The notes under the pieces: generated by a model
The model's input: the letters and a program-made list of their open reading frames with translations, nothing else
The model's database searches: none
What the model was told of the DNA's origin: nothing
Assembly: GCA_039193195.1 (NCBI GenBank)
Contig: JBCCWS010000002.1
Location: forward strand, 186,001-250,000
Reading direction: 5' to 3'
Source: Pseudomonadota bacterium
Lineage (GTDB): Bacteria; Pseudomonadota; Gammaproteobacteria; Steroidobacterales; JBCBZW01
Length of the DNA stretch: 64,000 nt
Program-made: the position numbers and the translations under genes
Shown: in pieces, positions 18,239 to 26,714 of the stretch
Numbering within the stretch: position 1 is the stretch's first letter
Layout of the letters: each line of letters opens with the position of its first letter

Positions 18239-19819
18239 TCACGGCTCTCCCGACGCTGGCGCCCCGCTCTGCAGGTCGGGGCGCCCTCGAGCGGCCCCTC
18301 TTGCCTCTCCAACACCCGCCGAGTGCACATCTAGCGACACCCGCCAACCTAGTGCTTCTGAAAGGTGACTCGTTGTCACCTCTGATTCTCCCTCTAAGTC
18401 GGCAACCGTCCGCGCCACCCTCAACATCCGATGGAACGCGCGGACGGAGAGTCCAAAGCGCTCAACCGCCGCGCGCATGAGCGCTCGCCCCGGGGCGTCT
18501 GGTGGGCACACCTGCCTCAGCTGCCTCGGCGTCAGCGCGTTGTTCAGGCACCCGCTTCGCGCACGCTGGACCTCGTGCACGGCGGCCACACGTTGGGCGA
18601 CGTTGGCACTCTGCGGCGACGCTGGGCGCACCGGGTCCAGGTCGCTCGGCGCGGGACGCGGCACATGAAGCTGCAGATCGATGCGATCGAGGAGCGGGCC
18701 GGAGATGCGCTGACGATAACGATTGACCATCGCTGGCGTGCAGCGGCAGCGCGCCTCGCCCAGGTAGCCGCACGGGCATGGGTTCATCGCCGCCACTAGC
18801 TGAAAGCGAGCCGGGAAGCACGCTGTGCCGGCCGCACGCGCAAGCTGCACCAGCCCCGCTTCGAGCGGCTCCCGCAACCCCTCCAGCACGTCTCGGCGAA
18901 ACTCGGGAAGCTCGTCGAGAAACAACACACCCCCGTGCGCCAGGGAGATCTCGCCCGGCCGCAAGCTCGAACCACCCCCCAGCATAGCGGCGGCCGTCGC
19001 GCTGTGATGGGGCGCGCGGAAGGGTCGCTCCAGCTGCGGACCCACCGCTGCGCCCGCTAGCGAGTGAACGACGGCCACCTGCAGCTGTTCATCGGATGTT
19101 AGCGCAGGCAATAGGCCTGGCAGACGCGTTGCCAGCATGGACTTCCCGGTGCCAGGGGGCCCGACCATCAGCAAGCTGTGCCCCCCTGCCGCCGCGATTT
19201 CAAGCGCTCGCCTCGCCGTGGCCTGACCCTGTATGTCACACAGGTCGAGAGCGTCGGCGGGTTGGACAGGCGGCGGGCGGCGCGGCGGCGCGCAGGCGCG
19301 CAGGGGACGTCGCCCACACAGATGGGCGCAGACCTGCTCGAGGGTGGCTGCCGCGAAAACCTCGGCCTGCCCATGCAGGGCGGCTTCCTCGCCGTTCGCT
19401 ACGGGCACGATTACGGCGTGCTTGGCCCTCGCTGCTTGAGCGGCCACGCAGATCGCACCTCGGATCGGCCTCAACGTGCCGCCCAGAGAGAGTTCGCCGT
19501 AGCACTCGATGGCCTGCAAGTCGTTGCCGGGCAGTTGGCGCGTCGCTACGAGCACGCCCACCGCGATGGCCAGATCGAAGCGGCCACCCTCTTTGGGTAG
19601 GTCGGCGGGCGCTAAGTTCACCGTGATCGGCCGCGCAGGGAACTCGTAGCCGCTCTGCATGATGGCGGCGCGCACCCGCTCGCGAGCCTCACGGACGGCC
19701 GTCTCCGGGAGCCCGACCATCGTGAAGCGAGGCAGGCCCCGGCCCAGGAACACCTCCACGGTGACCTGCGGCGCCTCAACCCCCAACTGAGCTCTGGTGA
19801 GCACGCGTGCCAGCGTCAT
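18239..19819 (-). CDS. comM: ComM/YifB family AAA+ ATPase (Mg chelatase-like)
   Basis: The 526-residue protein has the N-terminal fold typical of ComM (GVEAPQVTVEVFLGRGLP), Walker A GPPGTGKS, Walker B LFLDELPEF, the Cys-rich MNPCPCGYLGEARCRC loop and the C-terminal Mg-chelatase domain. ComM is a hexameric helicase that promotes branch migration during natural transformation. The start at 19819 (MTLARVL) is chosen because GGGAG precedes it and it matches family N-termini; a longer frame begins 10 codons upstream. The gene is divergent from ubiK. Confidence 0.93.
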   Translation of the reverse strand: MTLARVLTRAQLGVEAPQVTVEVFLGRGLPRFTMVGLPETAVREARERVRAAIMQSGYEFPARPITVNLAPADLPKEGGRFDLAIAVGVLVATRQLPGNDLQAIECYGELSLGGTLRPIRGAICVAAQAARAKHAVIVPVANGEEAALHGQAEVFAAATLEQVCAHLCGRRPLRACAPPRRPPPVQPADALDLCDIQGQATARRALEIAAAGGHSLLMVGPPGTGKSMLATRLPGLLPALTSDEQLQVAVVHSLAGAAVGPQLERPFRAPHHSATAAAMLGGGSSLRPGEISLAHGGVLFLDELPEFRRDVLEGLREPLEAGLVQLARAAGTACFPARFQLVAAMNPCPCGYLGEARCRCTPAMVNRYRQRISGPLLDRIDLQLHVPRPAPSDLDPVRPASPQSANVAQRVAAVHEVQRARSGCLNNALTPRQLRQVCPPDAPGRALMRAAVERFGLSVRAFHRMLRVARTVADLEGESEVTTSHLSEALGWRVSLDVHSAGVGEARGAARGRPDLQSGAPASGEP

Positions 19820-20009
19820 CGTCAGGTCTCCCGCGACCTTTGTTAGCATTGCCTCTCACCAGCTCCCTCGGAGCAGGCGAGACGGCACTCCGAGCCGAGT
19901 GTGCGCGGGATCGCCAGCGCCTTGGGCACGGATTTCTGACGAAGATTCCGAGTTACGCGATGTCCGCTGGGCGCAAGGTTGGTGCGGCGGACGCGACGAG
20001 GACCTCACC

Positions 20010-20273
20010 ATGAGCAACCCAGGGTTCGACCCACGATTCATCGACGATCTCGCACGCCGCCTCGATGCGGCCATGCCGGAGCGACTGCGGGCCCTACGCG
20101 AGGACGTTCACGGCAACTTCAAGGCCGTTCTGCAATCAGCGCTCGGCCGCATGGACTTGGTCACGCGCGAGGAGTTCGATGTGCGCAACGATATGCTCAA
20201 GCGGCTCTACGAGAGCGTCGAGCAGCTCGAGGAGCGCATCGCTGAATTGGAGGGTAAGTCCCCTCAAGACTGA
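20010..20273 (+). CDS. ubiK: UbiK (YqiC), ubiquinone biosynthesis accessory factor
   Basis: This small 87-residue protein is a BMFP/YqiC family member: an N-terminal amphipathic helix (FIDDLARRLDAAMPERLRAL), then FKAVLQSALGRMDLVTREEFDVRNDML and a C-terminal coiled coil ending in IAELEGK. UbiK helps assemble the soluble ubiquinone synthesis complex with UbiJ, and ubiJ lies 16 kb away in this window. A longer upstream frame is possible, but the ATG at 20010 gives the family length. Head-to-head with comM is a common arrangement. Confidence 0.92.
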   Translation: MSNPGFDPRFIDDLARRLDAAMPERLRALREDVHGNFKAVLQSALGRMDLVTREEFDVRNDMLKRLYESVEQLEERIAELEGKSPQD

Positions 20274-20399
20274 CCGTCGCCGCGTCACTACCGTTGATCG
20301 GCGTCACCCTACGGAAACGTGCGGTCGTCGAGAATTCATGTCCAACAGCGGTGATAGACTGAAAATTGTCATTGGGATCTTCTTCGAGACCTGTAAGTG

Positions 20400-20867
20400 A
20401 TGGCTAAGCAACGATCGCACTACGCCGCCGCCGCCCTGCTCACTGTGCTCGCGAGCGCCAGCTTGGCCGAGGAGCAGACCCTGTTCACATGGGTCGACGC
20501 CGACGGCACCGTGCACTACAGCGATAAGCCCGAACACCCGGGCGCCCAGGCGATGGAAATGGCCAGCCGGCGTACGGATGAGGCGCGCGTAGCAAACGAA
20601 GTAGCCACGCGCGAAGCGCAGGAGGCCGCTCGCGAGCAGGCTGCTGAGGACGCACAGCAAGCCAGCGTCGAGCGTGAACGCGAGCGGGAGCAACGACGCT
20701 ATCGGTGCGACCAGGCTCGTTCTCGCCTGCGCACCCTCTCCGTGGCACGACGCCCCTTCCGCGTCGATGAGAACGGTCAGCAGATCTACCTGAACGACGG
20801 GCAGATCGCCGCCGAACAAGCGCAGGCCCAAGCGGCCGTCGACCAATGGTGCAGCGGTAACCCGTGA
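20400..20867 (+). CDS. DUF4124-domain exported protein
   Basis: The 155-residue protein has a signal peptide (1-22, ending ASLAEE) followed by a DUF4124 domain (LFTWVDADGTVHYSDKPEHPG). A charged coiled-coil stretch rich in Ala, Glu and Arg (about 55-105) follows, then a C-terminal part with two Cys (RYRCDQ, VDQWCSGNP). The function of DUF4124 proteins is unknown. ATG 20400 is used; a GTG lies immediately before it. The gene ends 13 bases before the next gene. Confidence 0.82.
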   Translation: MAKQRSHYAAAALLTVLASASLAEEQTLFTWVDADGTVHYSDKPEHPGAQAMEMASRRTDEARVANEVATREAQEAAREQAAEDAQQASVEREREREQRRYRCDQARSRLRTLSVARRPFRVDENGQQIYLNDGQIAAEQAQAQAAVDQWCSGNP

Positions 20868-20880
20868 CGGTTCTCTGCAA

Positions 20881-21768
20881 ATGACTACCCTGCGCGCAGG
20901 CGTTCTGGGCCTTGGCGCGATGGGCGCCCCGATGGCTGCTAACCTCGCTAAAGAGGCGCTGCTGGGCGGGGTCTGGAACCGCACCTCAAGCGTCGCAGCG
21001 GAGCTCTCGGAATCATTAGGTTGCCTGCAGACGAATACGCCCGCTGACCTCGCTTCTGACTGCGATGTACTGATCACCAACGTCAGTGCAGACGCGGACG
21101 TGCTGAACGTGGTCGACCAGCTACTGCCGGGTCTACGCGAGGGCAAGCTCGTTCTCGACTGCTCCACCACCTCGCCACAAACCGCTCGCGATGCGGCGCA
21201 ACGGGTGGCGACGCGCGGCGCTCAATTCTTGGATTGTCCGGTCACCGGCGGCACCGAGGGAGCCGTCAACGCCACCCTCGCCATTCTCGTCGGCGGCGAG
21301 TTCGCAGCCTTTGAGCGTGCCTTGCCCGTACTCAGTGCCCTTGGCCGGCGAATCACGCACATGGGGCCGGTGGGCGCAGGGCAGGTGACGAAGGCGGTCA
21401 ACCAGATCATGGTGGCGGGGATCAACCAAGCGGTGAGCGAAGGGATGGCCTTGGCGCAGGCTGAAGACCTGGACCTTGAGGCGGTCATCGCTACCTTATC
21501 GACGGGCGCAGCCGGCAGCTGGTTCCTGCAGCAGCGGGGCCCGAACATGCGCAACGACACCTACCCACTAGGATTCAAAGTTGCCCTACATGCCAAGGAT
21601 CTGGCCATTTGTCGGGCCATCGCTGACGAGCACGACGTGCGGCTGCCCGTGGTCGAGATGACCTTGCTGCACTACGAACGCCTGCTCGCACGCGATCCCG
21701 ATGCGGAGGAGGACATCTCATCGCTGTTCCGCCTGAAACGGGGAATGTTCGCCGGCGACGACAGCTGA
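20881..21768 (+). CDS. 3-hydroxyisobutyrate dehydrogenase-family NAD(P)-dependent oxidoreductase
   Basis: The 295-residue beta-hydroxyacid dehydrogenase has the Rossmann motif GVLGLGAMGAPMAANLAK, the substrate signature DCPVTGGTEGA, and the catalytic Lys in GAGQVTKAVNQIM (about residue 171). The family reduces or oxidises 3-hydroxyisobutyrate, tartronate semialdehyde, glyoxylate or related acids; the substrate is not predictable. Its stop TGA overlaps the likely CTG start of algZ. Confidence 0.9.
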   Translation: MTTLRAGVLGLGAMGAPMAANLAKEALLGGVWNRTSSVAAELSESLGCLQTNTPADLASDCDVLITNVSADADVLNVVDQLLPGLREGKLVLDCSTTSPQTARDAAQRVATRGAQFLDCPVTGGTEGAVNATLAILVGGEFAAFERALPVLSALGRRITHMGPVGAGQVTKAVNQIMVAGINQAVSEGMALAQAEDLDLEAVIATLSTGAAGSWFLQQRGPNMRNDTYPLGFKVALHAKDLAICRAIADEHDVRLPVVEMTLLHYERLLARDPDAEEDISSLFRLKRGMFAGDDS

Positions 21769-22877
21769 GCGAGGCCCCGACCGGGTCCGACACCTCCCCG
21801 TCGGCGCTCCTCGACGCCTGCTACCTCCCCGACTTCTGCCAACCGCGCATGGCGCTAACGGTGGTGCTGATCGTCGAGCTGGTGGCGATCGTGCTCACCT
21901 TCGCTCGGGTCCCGATCGGCGAGCTCTTCTGGCTCGAACTCGCGCGGATCTCCCTGCTGTTGATCTGGATCGCTCTGACAGGCACCGCGTTGCTGTGCAG
22001 CTTGCGCCCAAGACTCGCGCCGCTCGGGACGTTGGGCCTATCGATCGGCTGCTTTTTGGTGATTCTCGGCGTTACCGCCGTGATTGCCGAGGCGACCTGG
22101 TGGATTGGCGTCCTCACTCTCGGCGGCACAGGAGGAGGCCCTCAACTGTTTTTCCCACAGCGCCACGGCCCCTTCCTGCTCGGCAGCCTGGCAGTAAGCG
22201 CCGTGGTCTGCGCGCTGTTGCTGCGCTACTTCTACGTAGCACACCAGTGGCGACTGAACCTCGAACGGCAGGCGAAGGCGCGCATCGGCGTGCTGCAGGC
22301 ACGGATGCGACCGCACTTTCTCTTCAACAGCATGAACACCATTGCCTCCCTGACCCGCTCCGATCCACCGGCGGCGGAAGCCGCGGTGGAAGACGTGGCG
22401 GAACTGATGCGCGCTAGCCTGTCCGATACCGGTCAGCGCATCCCACTCGCTCAAGAGATCGAAATATGCCGAGTCTACGCGCGGGTCGAACAGCAGCGGC
22501 TTCGCGAACGTTTGGTCGTAGATTGGCAGGTAGAGGATGTTCCGATGAACGTGGCCATTCCCGCGCTAACGCTGCAGCCGCTCCTGGAAAACGCCATCTA
22601 TCATGGCGTCGAGCGCCTGACGGACGGCGGCACCGTCTCCATTCGGGGTCAGGTGATCGAGCAGTGCGTCCAGCTCATCATACATAATCCGGTGCCACGC
22701 CTGAAGCAGACTGCTGCGCCGCCGCACCAAGGAAATCGGATGGCACTTGCGAACATTCACGAACGTTTGGCGCTTATCAGTGAAGGTCGAGCGCGGCTCG
22801 ACACTCACCGTGGGCAGGACGGCTTCCGCGCCACGCTCACGCTGCCCATGGACCAATCCAGGGACGAAAGTCAGTGA
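21765..22877 (+). CDS. algZ: AlgZ/FimS-type LytS-family sensor histidine kinase
   Basis: Four hydrophobic segments (about residues 30-150) precede a LytS-type kinase: the phospho-acceptor His in RPHFLFNSMNTI (His 156 counted from the ATG at 21849) and the N box PLLENAIYHGVE. The first ATG at 21849 truncates a conserved N-terminus: in-frame bases upstream encode YLPDFCQPR, which matches the start region of AlgZ proteins. No ATG, GTG or TTG is in frame there; a CTG at 21765 overlapping the previous stop (CTGA) is my best guess. It works with AlgR, whose start it overlaps. Confidence 0.85.
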   Translation: MSEAPTGSDTSPSALLDACYLPDFCQPRMALTVVLIVELVAIVLTFARVPIGELFWLELARISLLLIWIALTGTALLCSLRPRLAPLGTLGLSIGCFLVILGVTAVIAEATWWIGVLTLGGTGGGPQLFFPQRHGPFLLGSLAVSAVVCALLLRYFYVAHQWRLNLERQAKARIGVLQARMRPHFLFNSMNTIASLTRSDPPAAEAAVEDVAELMRASLSDTGQRIPLAQEIEICRVYARVEQQRLRERLVVDWQVEDVPMNVAIPALTLQPLLENAIYHGVERLTDGGTVSIRGQVIEQCVQLIIHNPVPRLKQTAAPPHQGNRMALANIHERLALISEGRARLDTHRGQDGFRATLTLPMDQSRDESQ

Positions 22878-23620
22878 AGATTCTTATCGTCGACGATGAA
22901 GCTCCGGCGCGCGAACGCCTGCGCCGGCAATTGGTAGACATCGCGCCCAGCAATAAGGTTACCGAAGCCATGTCCGGGGAAGACGCGGTACGTCTGTGCT
23001 CGCAACAGGAACCAGACGTGGTGCTGATGGACATCCGCATGCCCGGCATGGGCGGGTTGGAGGCTGCGGTGAAAATCAGCAGCATGCCGAGCGCACCGGC
23101 GGTGATCTTTACGACGGCTTATGGTGAGCACGCTCTGGAGGCCTACTCGGCGAGCCCCGCAGACTACCTGGTGAAGCCCATTCGCCAGGAAAAACTCGCC
23201 AATGCCTTGGAGAAGGCGAAACGCCCGACGCGTCCCCAGATCCGCGAAATCGAGGCGCCGCCCGCCCCCAGCAAGGAGCAGCGGACTACCATCAGCGCGC
23301 GTTGCGGCGAACGCCTTCAGGTGATCGCCTTGGACACGATCGTCGCCTTCTGTGCAGACAATAAGTACACCAACGTGATCCATCACGCTGGGGAAGTGCT
23401 CATCGACGAGTCCTTGAAATCACTGGAGGCTGAGTTCCCAGAGCGCTTCGTGCGTATCCACCGGGAAACGCTGATCTCGCTCCGACACCTCGACGCCCTG
23501 GAGCGCACCCGGGAGGGTCACTACCAGGTTCGGATGACCGAGGCGAGTGGCGAAGGCCGTTGCTTCCGCGTCAGCCGACGACACGCTGCCTCCGTCAAGC
23601 AACGGCTGCGGGCACTCTGA
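22874..23620 (+). CDS. algR: AlgR-type LytTR response regulator
   Basis: The 248-residue protein has an N-terminal receiver (ILIVDDEAPARERL, phospho-Asp in DVVLMDIRMPGMGG, Lys in DYLVKPIR). The C-terminal LytTR DNA-binding domain (about 140-245) includes ALDTIVAFCADNKYTNV and RFVRIHRETLISL. The start is GTG overlapping the algZ stop (GTGA). In pseudomonads AlgR controls alginate, type IV pili and cyanide genes, and sits directly upstream of hemC, as here. The actual regulon here is unknown. Confidence 0.93.
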   Translation: MKILIVDDEAPARERLRRQLVDIAPSNKVTEAMSGEDAVRLCSQQEPDVVLMDIRMPGMGGLEAAVKISSMPSAPAVIFTTAYGEHALEAYSASPADYLVKPIRQEKLANALEKAKRPTRPQIREIEAPPAPSKEQRTTISARCGERLQVIALDTIVAFCADNKYTNVIHHAGEVLIDESLKSLEAEFPERFVRIHRETLISLRHLDALERTREGHYQVRMTEASGEGRCFRVSRRHAASVKQRLRAL

Positions 23621-23680
23621 CTTAGGCGACCGGCAACTCGCGCGCTTCATGTCGGGAGCACAGTCGGGCACACTTGCGGT

Positions 23681-23708
23681 TTGACCTGAGGGGGTAGCCG
23701 CCTACAGC
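23681..23708 (+). promoter_or_regulatory. Possible promoter upstream of hemC
   Basis: TTGACC (23681-23686) and TACAGC (23703-23708) are 16 bases apart in the 166-base algR-hemC gap. The -35 is good and the -10 is poor. A 7-bp hairpin CCTGCGA / TCGCAGG at 23740-23759 follows in the leader. Confidence 0.35.
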
Positions 23709-23786
23709 CGCTACTCCGTTCGATTGCGATTGCCGTTGCCCTGCGAGAGACATCGCAGGCGCGGCAGCCGAAGGACCGGAGCCCGC

Positions 23787-24707
23787 ATGTCCAGCCTACG
23801 CATCGCCACGCGACGCAGTGAACTCGCCCTCTGGCAGGCGCATTACGTTCAAGACGCCCTCGCCACCGCTCACCCCGATCTCGCCACCGACCTGCTCCCG
23901 ATGACCACGCAGGGCGACGAGATGCTCTCCCAGTCTCTCGCCGAGATCGGTGGAAAGGGGCTGTTCCTGAAAGAGCTCGAAGTGGCTCTCGTGGAAGAGC
24001 GTGCACAGATCGCCGTGCACTCTATGAAGGACGTGCCTGCCGACTTACCCGACGGCATGACTATCTGTGCCGTGCTGGAGCGAGCAGATCCTCGCGACGC
24101 CTTCGTATCCCTCAAGCATGAGCGCTTTGCGGATCTACCCGAAGCCGCGCGCCTTGGCACTTCCAGCCTCCGCCGCCGCGTTCAACTGCTAGCAAAGCGG
24201 CCGGATCTGCAGATCGGCACCCTGCGCGGCAACTTACAGACACGCCTCAGCAAGCTCGAGTCTGAGCAGTGGGATGCCATCGTGCTGGCAGTCGCTGGGC
24301 TGGAGCGACTGGGCTTGGGAGCGCGCATCACCGATGCGTTCGACATCGAGACGTCCCTACCGGCGATCGGTCAGGGCGCGGTCGGCATCGAGTGTCGCGA
24401 GGCTGATGCACGAGTGATCGAGCTCATGGCCACCATCAACCACGTGCCAACAGCCACCTGCGTCGCGGCCGAACGCGCGCTCAATATGGCCCTGGAAGGC
24501 AATTGCCATTCTCCGATCGCGGGCTTCGCCACGCTCGCCGATGATGGAGAGCTCACCCTCAGGGGGCGCGTGGGCGCGCTCGATGGATCGCGTCTGCTCG
24601 AAGCAAGCGCCAGCTCGCGCGGTGATCCGAAGGCCCTGGGGCATGAGGTCGCCGAAGCGTTGCTGGCACAGGGCGCGGCGAAATTGGTCGCCGCCCCCAG
24701 CGCTTGA
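23787..24707 (+). CDS. hemC: Porphobilinogen deaminase (hydroxymethylbilane synthase)
   Basis: The 306-residue cytosolic enzyme polymerises four porphobilinogens to hydroxymethylbilane. Family motifs are LRIATRRSELALWQA, HSMKDVPADLP, GTSSLRRRVQL and LRGNLQTRLSKL. The cofactor-carrying Cys is in EGNCHSPIAGFA (Cys 240). ATG 23787 has AAGGA upstream. Its TGA overlaps the TTG start of hemD. Confidence 0.97.
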   Translation: MSSLRIATRRSELALWQAHYVQDALATAHPDLATDLLPMTTQGDEMLSQSLAEIGGKGLFLKELEVALVEERAQIAVHSMKDVPADLPDGMTICAVLERADPRDAFVSLKHERFADLPEAARLGTSSLRRRVQLLAKRPDLQIGTLRGNLQTRLSKLESEQWDAIVLAVAGLERLGLGARITDAFDIETSLPAIGQGAVGIECREADARVIELMATINHVPTATCVAAERALNMALEGNCHSPIAGFATLADDGELTLRGRVGALDGSRLLEASASSRGDPKALGHEVAEALLAQGAAKLVAAPSA

Positions 24708-25507
24708 GGGACCATGCACAGCCTAGCAGCAGCCTACGGGGCCTACGCGCCCTCATAACGCGTCCGGAGCCCTCCAATCGAGCACTTGCCGATGCCGTAG
24801 AACGGCGCGATGGCGAGGCGGTCTGCTTGCCGGCGATCGAGACCGAGCCTGTCGATCGCCCTGCGCTCGTTGGCCAGCTCGCGCAGACGCGTGACGTGGG
24901 TTTGGTGATTTTCGTCAGCGTGCCCGCCGTCGCCCACGGCAGTTGCTTGCTCACTGAGAACCACGTGCGCGGCCGGCAGGTCGCCGCAATCGGTAGTGCC
25001 ACGGCCAAAGCACTGGCTTCGCGCGGCATCCGCGTAGATATAACGCCGGAGAATGACACCTACACCACCGAGGCCCTGCTGGGGCATCCTGCATTGGCGC
25101 ATCCCGAAGACCAGTCCGAGGTGCTCATCGTGCGCGGCGTGGGCGGCCGCGAGTTGCTCGCCAGCACCTTGGGCGAGCGCGGTTTCGATGTGCGCTACGC
25201 GCAGGCATACGTCAGGCGCCGGCCGGGGCCCGAGCGCGCCGTTGCCGCAAGGGCTGCCATTCGGTCGGCGGGTGCCCCACACATCATTACAGCAACTAGT
25301 TTAGAAATTCTGGATAATACGTTGTTATTGCTCGGTGCTGAGGCCGATTTAGTGCGGAGCTCATCGCACGTGATAGCGCCGAGCCGACGGATCGCCCAGG
25401 CCGCCATGAGCGTGGCTGGGTTCAAGCTACCGCCCCTGACAAGCCGGGGCGCCGACAACGAGGCGCTGCTAAGCGCCATGGAGGCATGGTGGGGATCACG
25501 ACGCTAG
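24704..25507 (+). CDS. hemD: Uroporphyrinogen-III synthase
   Basis: The 267-residue protein has two Rossmann-like halves typical of HemD (RALITRPEPSNRALADAVER, VAAIGSATAKAL, EVLIVRGVGGRELLASTL, ITATSLEILDN). It closes and inverts hydroxymethylbilane to uroporphyrinogen III. The family is weakly conserved; position between hemC and hemX secures the call. The start is TTG in the TTGA overlap with hemC; the nearby ATG at 24714 is out of frame. Confidence 0.93.
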   Translation: MRDHAQPSSSLRGLRALITRPEPSNRALADAVERRDGEAVCLPAIETEPVDRPALVGQLAQTRDVGLVIFVSVPAVAHGSCLLTENHVRGRQVAAIGSATAKALASRGIRVDITPENDTYTTEALLGHPALAHPEDQSEVLIVRGVGGRELLASTLGERGFDVRYAQAYVRRRPGPERAVAARAAIRSAGAPHIITATSLEILDNTLLLLGAEADLVRSSSHVIAPSRRIAQAAMSVAGFKLPPLTSRGADNEALLSAMEAWWGSRR

Positions 25508-25538
25508 CGTTTCGCCGCTCCGTCTGGAGGCGCCGGGC

Positions 25539-26714
25539 ATGAGCAGCACCACACCCGAGCCGGAGAGCGCCTCAGCAGCCGACAGCAGCCGGCAAACCAG
25601 CACCTCGTCCAGCAACCATGAAGATACGTCGGCGGCCACCCAGAACCCGCTTGGGTTCGCGGCGTTGGTGCTGGCGGCCGTGGCCTGCATCGCGGTCTTT
25701 TCCTTCTGGCAGAACCAATCCTCGCTCCTGCAAGACCTAGGCTCCGCAAGGGAAGCAGCCGGCGCCGCCCGCGCAGATGTGGCCAATACGTCGAGCGCCA
25801 TCGAGATGCGCCTCGCTAACCGCATCGACAATCAGGAAAGCACCCTGCGTCAACTCGCGCCTGCCGTTTCGGCCCTCGAGGTACAGAGCGCTCAGGGGGA
25901 TGCAGCGATCGAGGCCCTCGGGCGCACAGTGGAGGGCCTTACCTTACAACTTAGCGAGGTACGACAGAGCATTAGTCGCAACGAGCAAGCACTGGCGGAT
26001 GCGGGCGGTGTGCTCCGTAACGCCCGTGATCGATGGGTGATGGCCGAAGCCGAGTACCTAATGCAAACGGCCAATACGGCGCTTGCCCTGGCCGGCGATC
26101 GGCAGGTCGCCCTCGCGGCACTAGAAGCGGCGGACGACCATCTAGCATCGCTCACCTCACCACGCCTGACGACTGTTCGCGAGGCGCTAGCAGCGGACAT
26201 AGGGGCTGTGCAAGCGATGCCGCGTACCGACGTATCGGGCGTGGCGATTAGCTTGGGGGCCCTAGCTGCCCAGGCGCTGGAACTGCCCTTGCTGGAAGAC
26301 CGTACGCGCAACCTTCTCGTAGAGGGCGGGGATCCACAGGAGCCGGCAGGCTGGGGCCGCGCTCGGGCAGCGTTTCAGGGCGCTCTTTCGAGTCTAGTGT
26401 CTTTTCGCCGCGACGACTCACCGGTGATTCCCTTACTCGAGCCGGACGAGAAGTTTTTCCTCCACCGAAACCTCGAGCTGCAACTGCTAACGGCACGCCT
26501 AGCATGTCTGAAAGGCGATCAAATCAACTATCGCGTGAGCATAGAAGCGGCGCAACGGACGCTGACCGGCGGCGGGTTTGATCTGCGATCAGGCTCGGTG
26601 AACGCAATGCGCGAGCAACTCGGCGCCCTATGGGAAGTGCAGATCGCGCCCGAGCGTCCCGACATCAGCGCATCTCTAGTAGCCCTGCGCGAGGCCTCGG
26701 AGCGTTCGCCATGA
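25539..26714 (+). CDS. hemX: HemX family protein (uroporphyrinogen-III C-methyltransferase-like, membrane anchored)
   Basis: The 391-residue protein has a Ser/Thr-rich cytoplasmic start and one membrane segment (about 35-55, FAALVLAAVACIAVFSFW). A long periplasmic helical domain (DUF513/HemX) follows with coiled coils and the conserved patch AEAEYLMQTANTALAL. No methyltransferase fold is visible; the methyltransferase label of the family is historical. It follows hemD and overlaps hemY (ATGA), the standard order. Confidence 0.9.
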   Translation: MSSTTPEPESASAADSSRQTSTSSSNHEDTSAATQNPLGFAALVLAAVACIAVFSFWQNQSSLLQDLGSAREAAGAARADVANTSSAIEMRLANRIDNQESTLRQLAPAVSALEVQSAQGDAAIEALGRTVEGLTLQLSEVRQSISRNEQALADAGGVLRNARDRWVMAEAEYLMQTANTALALAGDRQVALAALEAADDHLASLTSPRLTTVREALAADIGAVQAMPRTDVSGVAISLGALAAQALELPLLEDRTRNLLVEGGDPQEPAGWGRARAAFQGALSSLVSFRRDDSPVIPLLEPDEKFFLHRNLELQLLTARLACLKGDQINYRVSIEAAQRTLTGGGFDLRSGSVNAMREQLGALWEVQIAPERPDISASLVALREASERSP

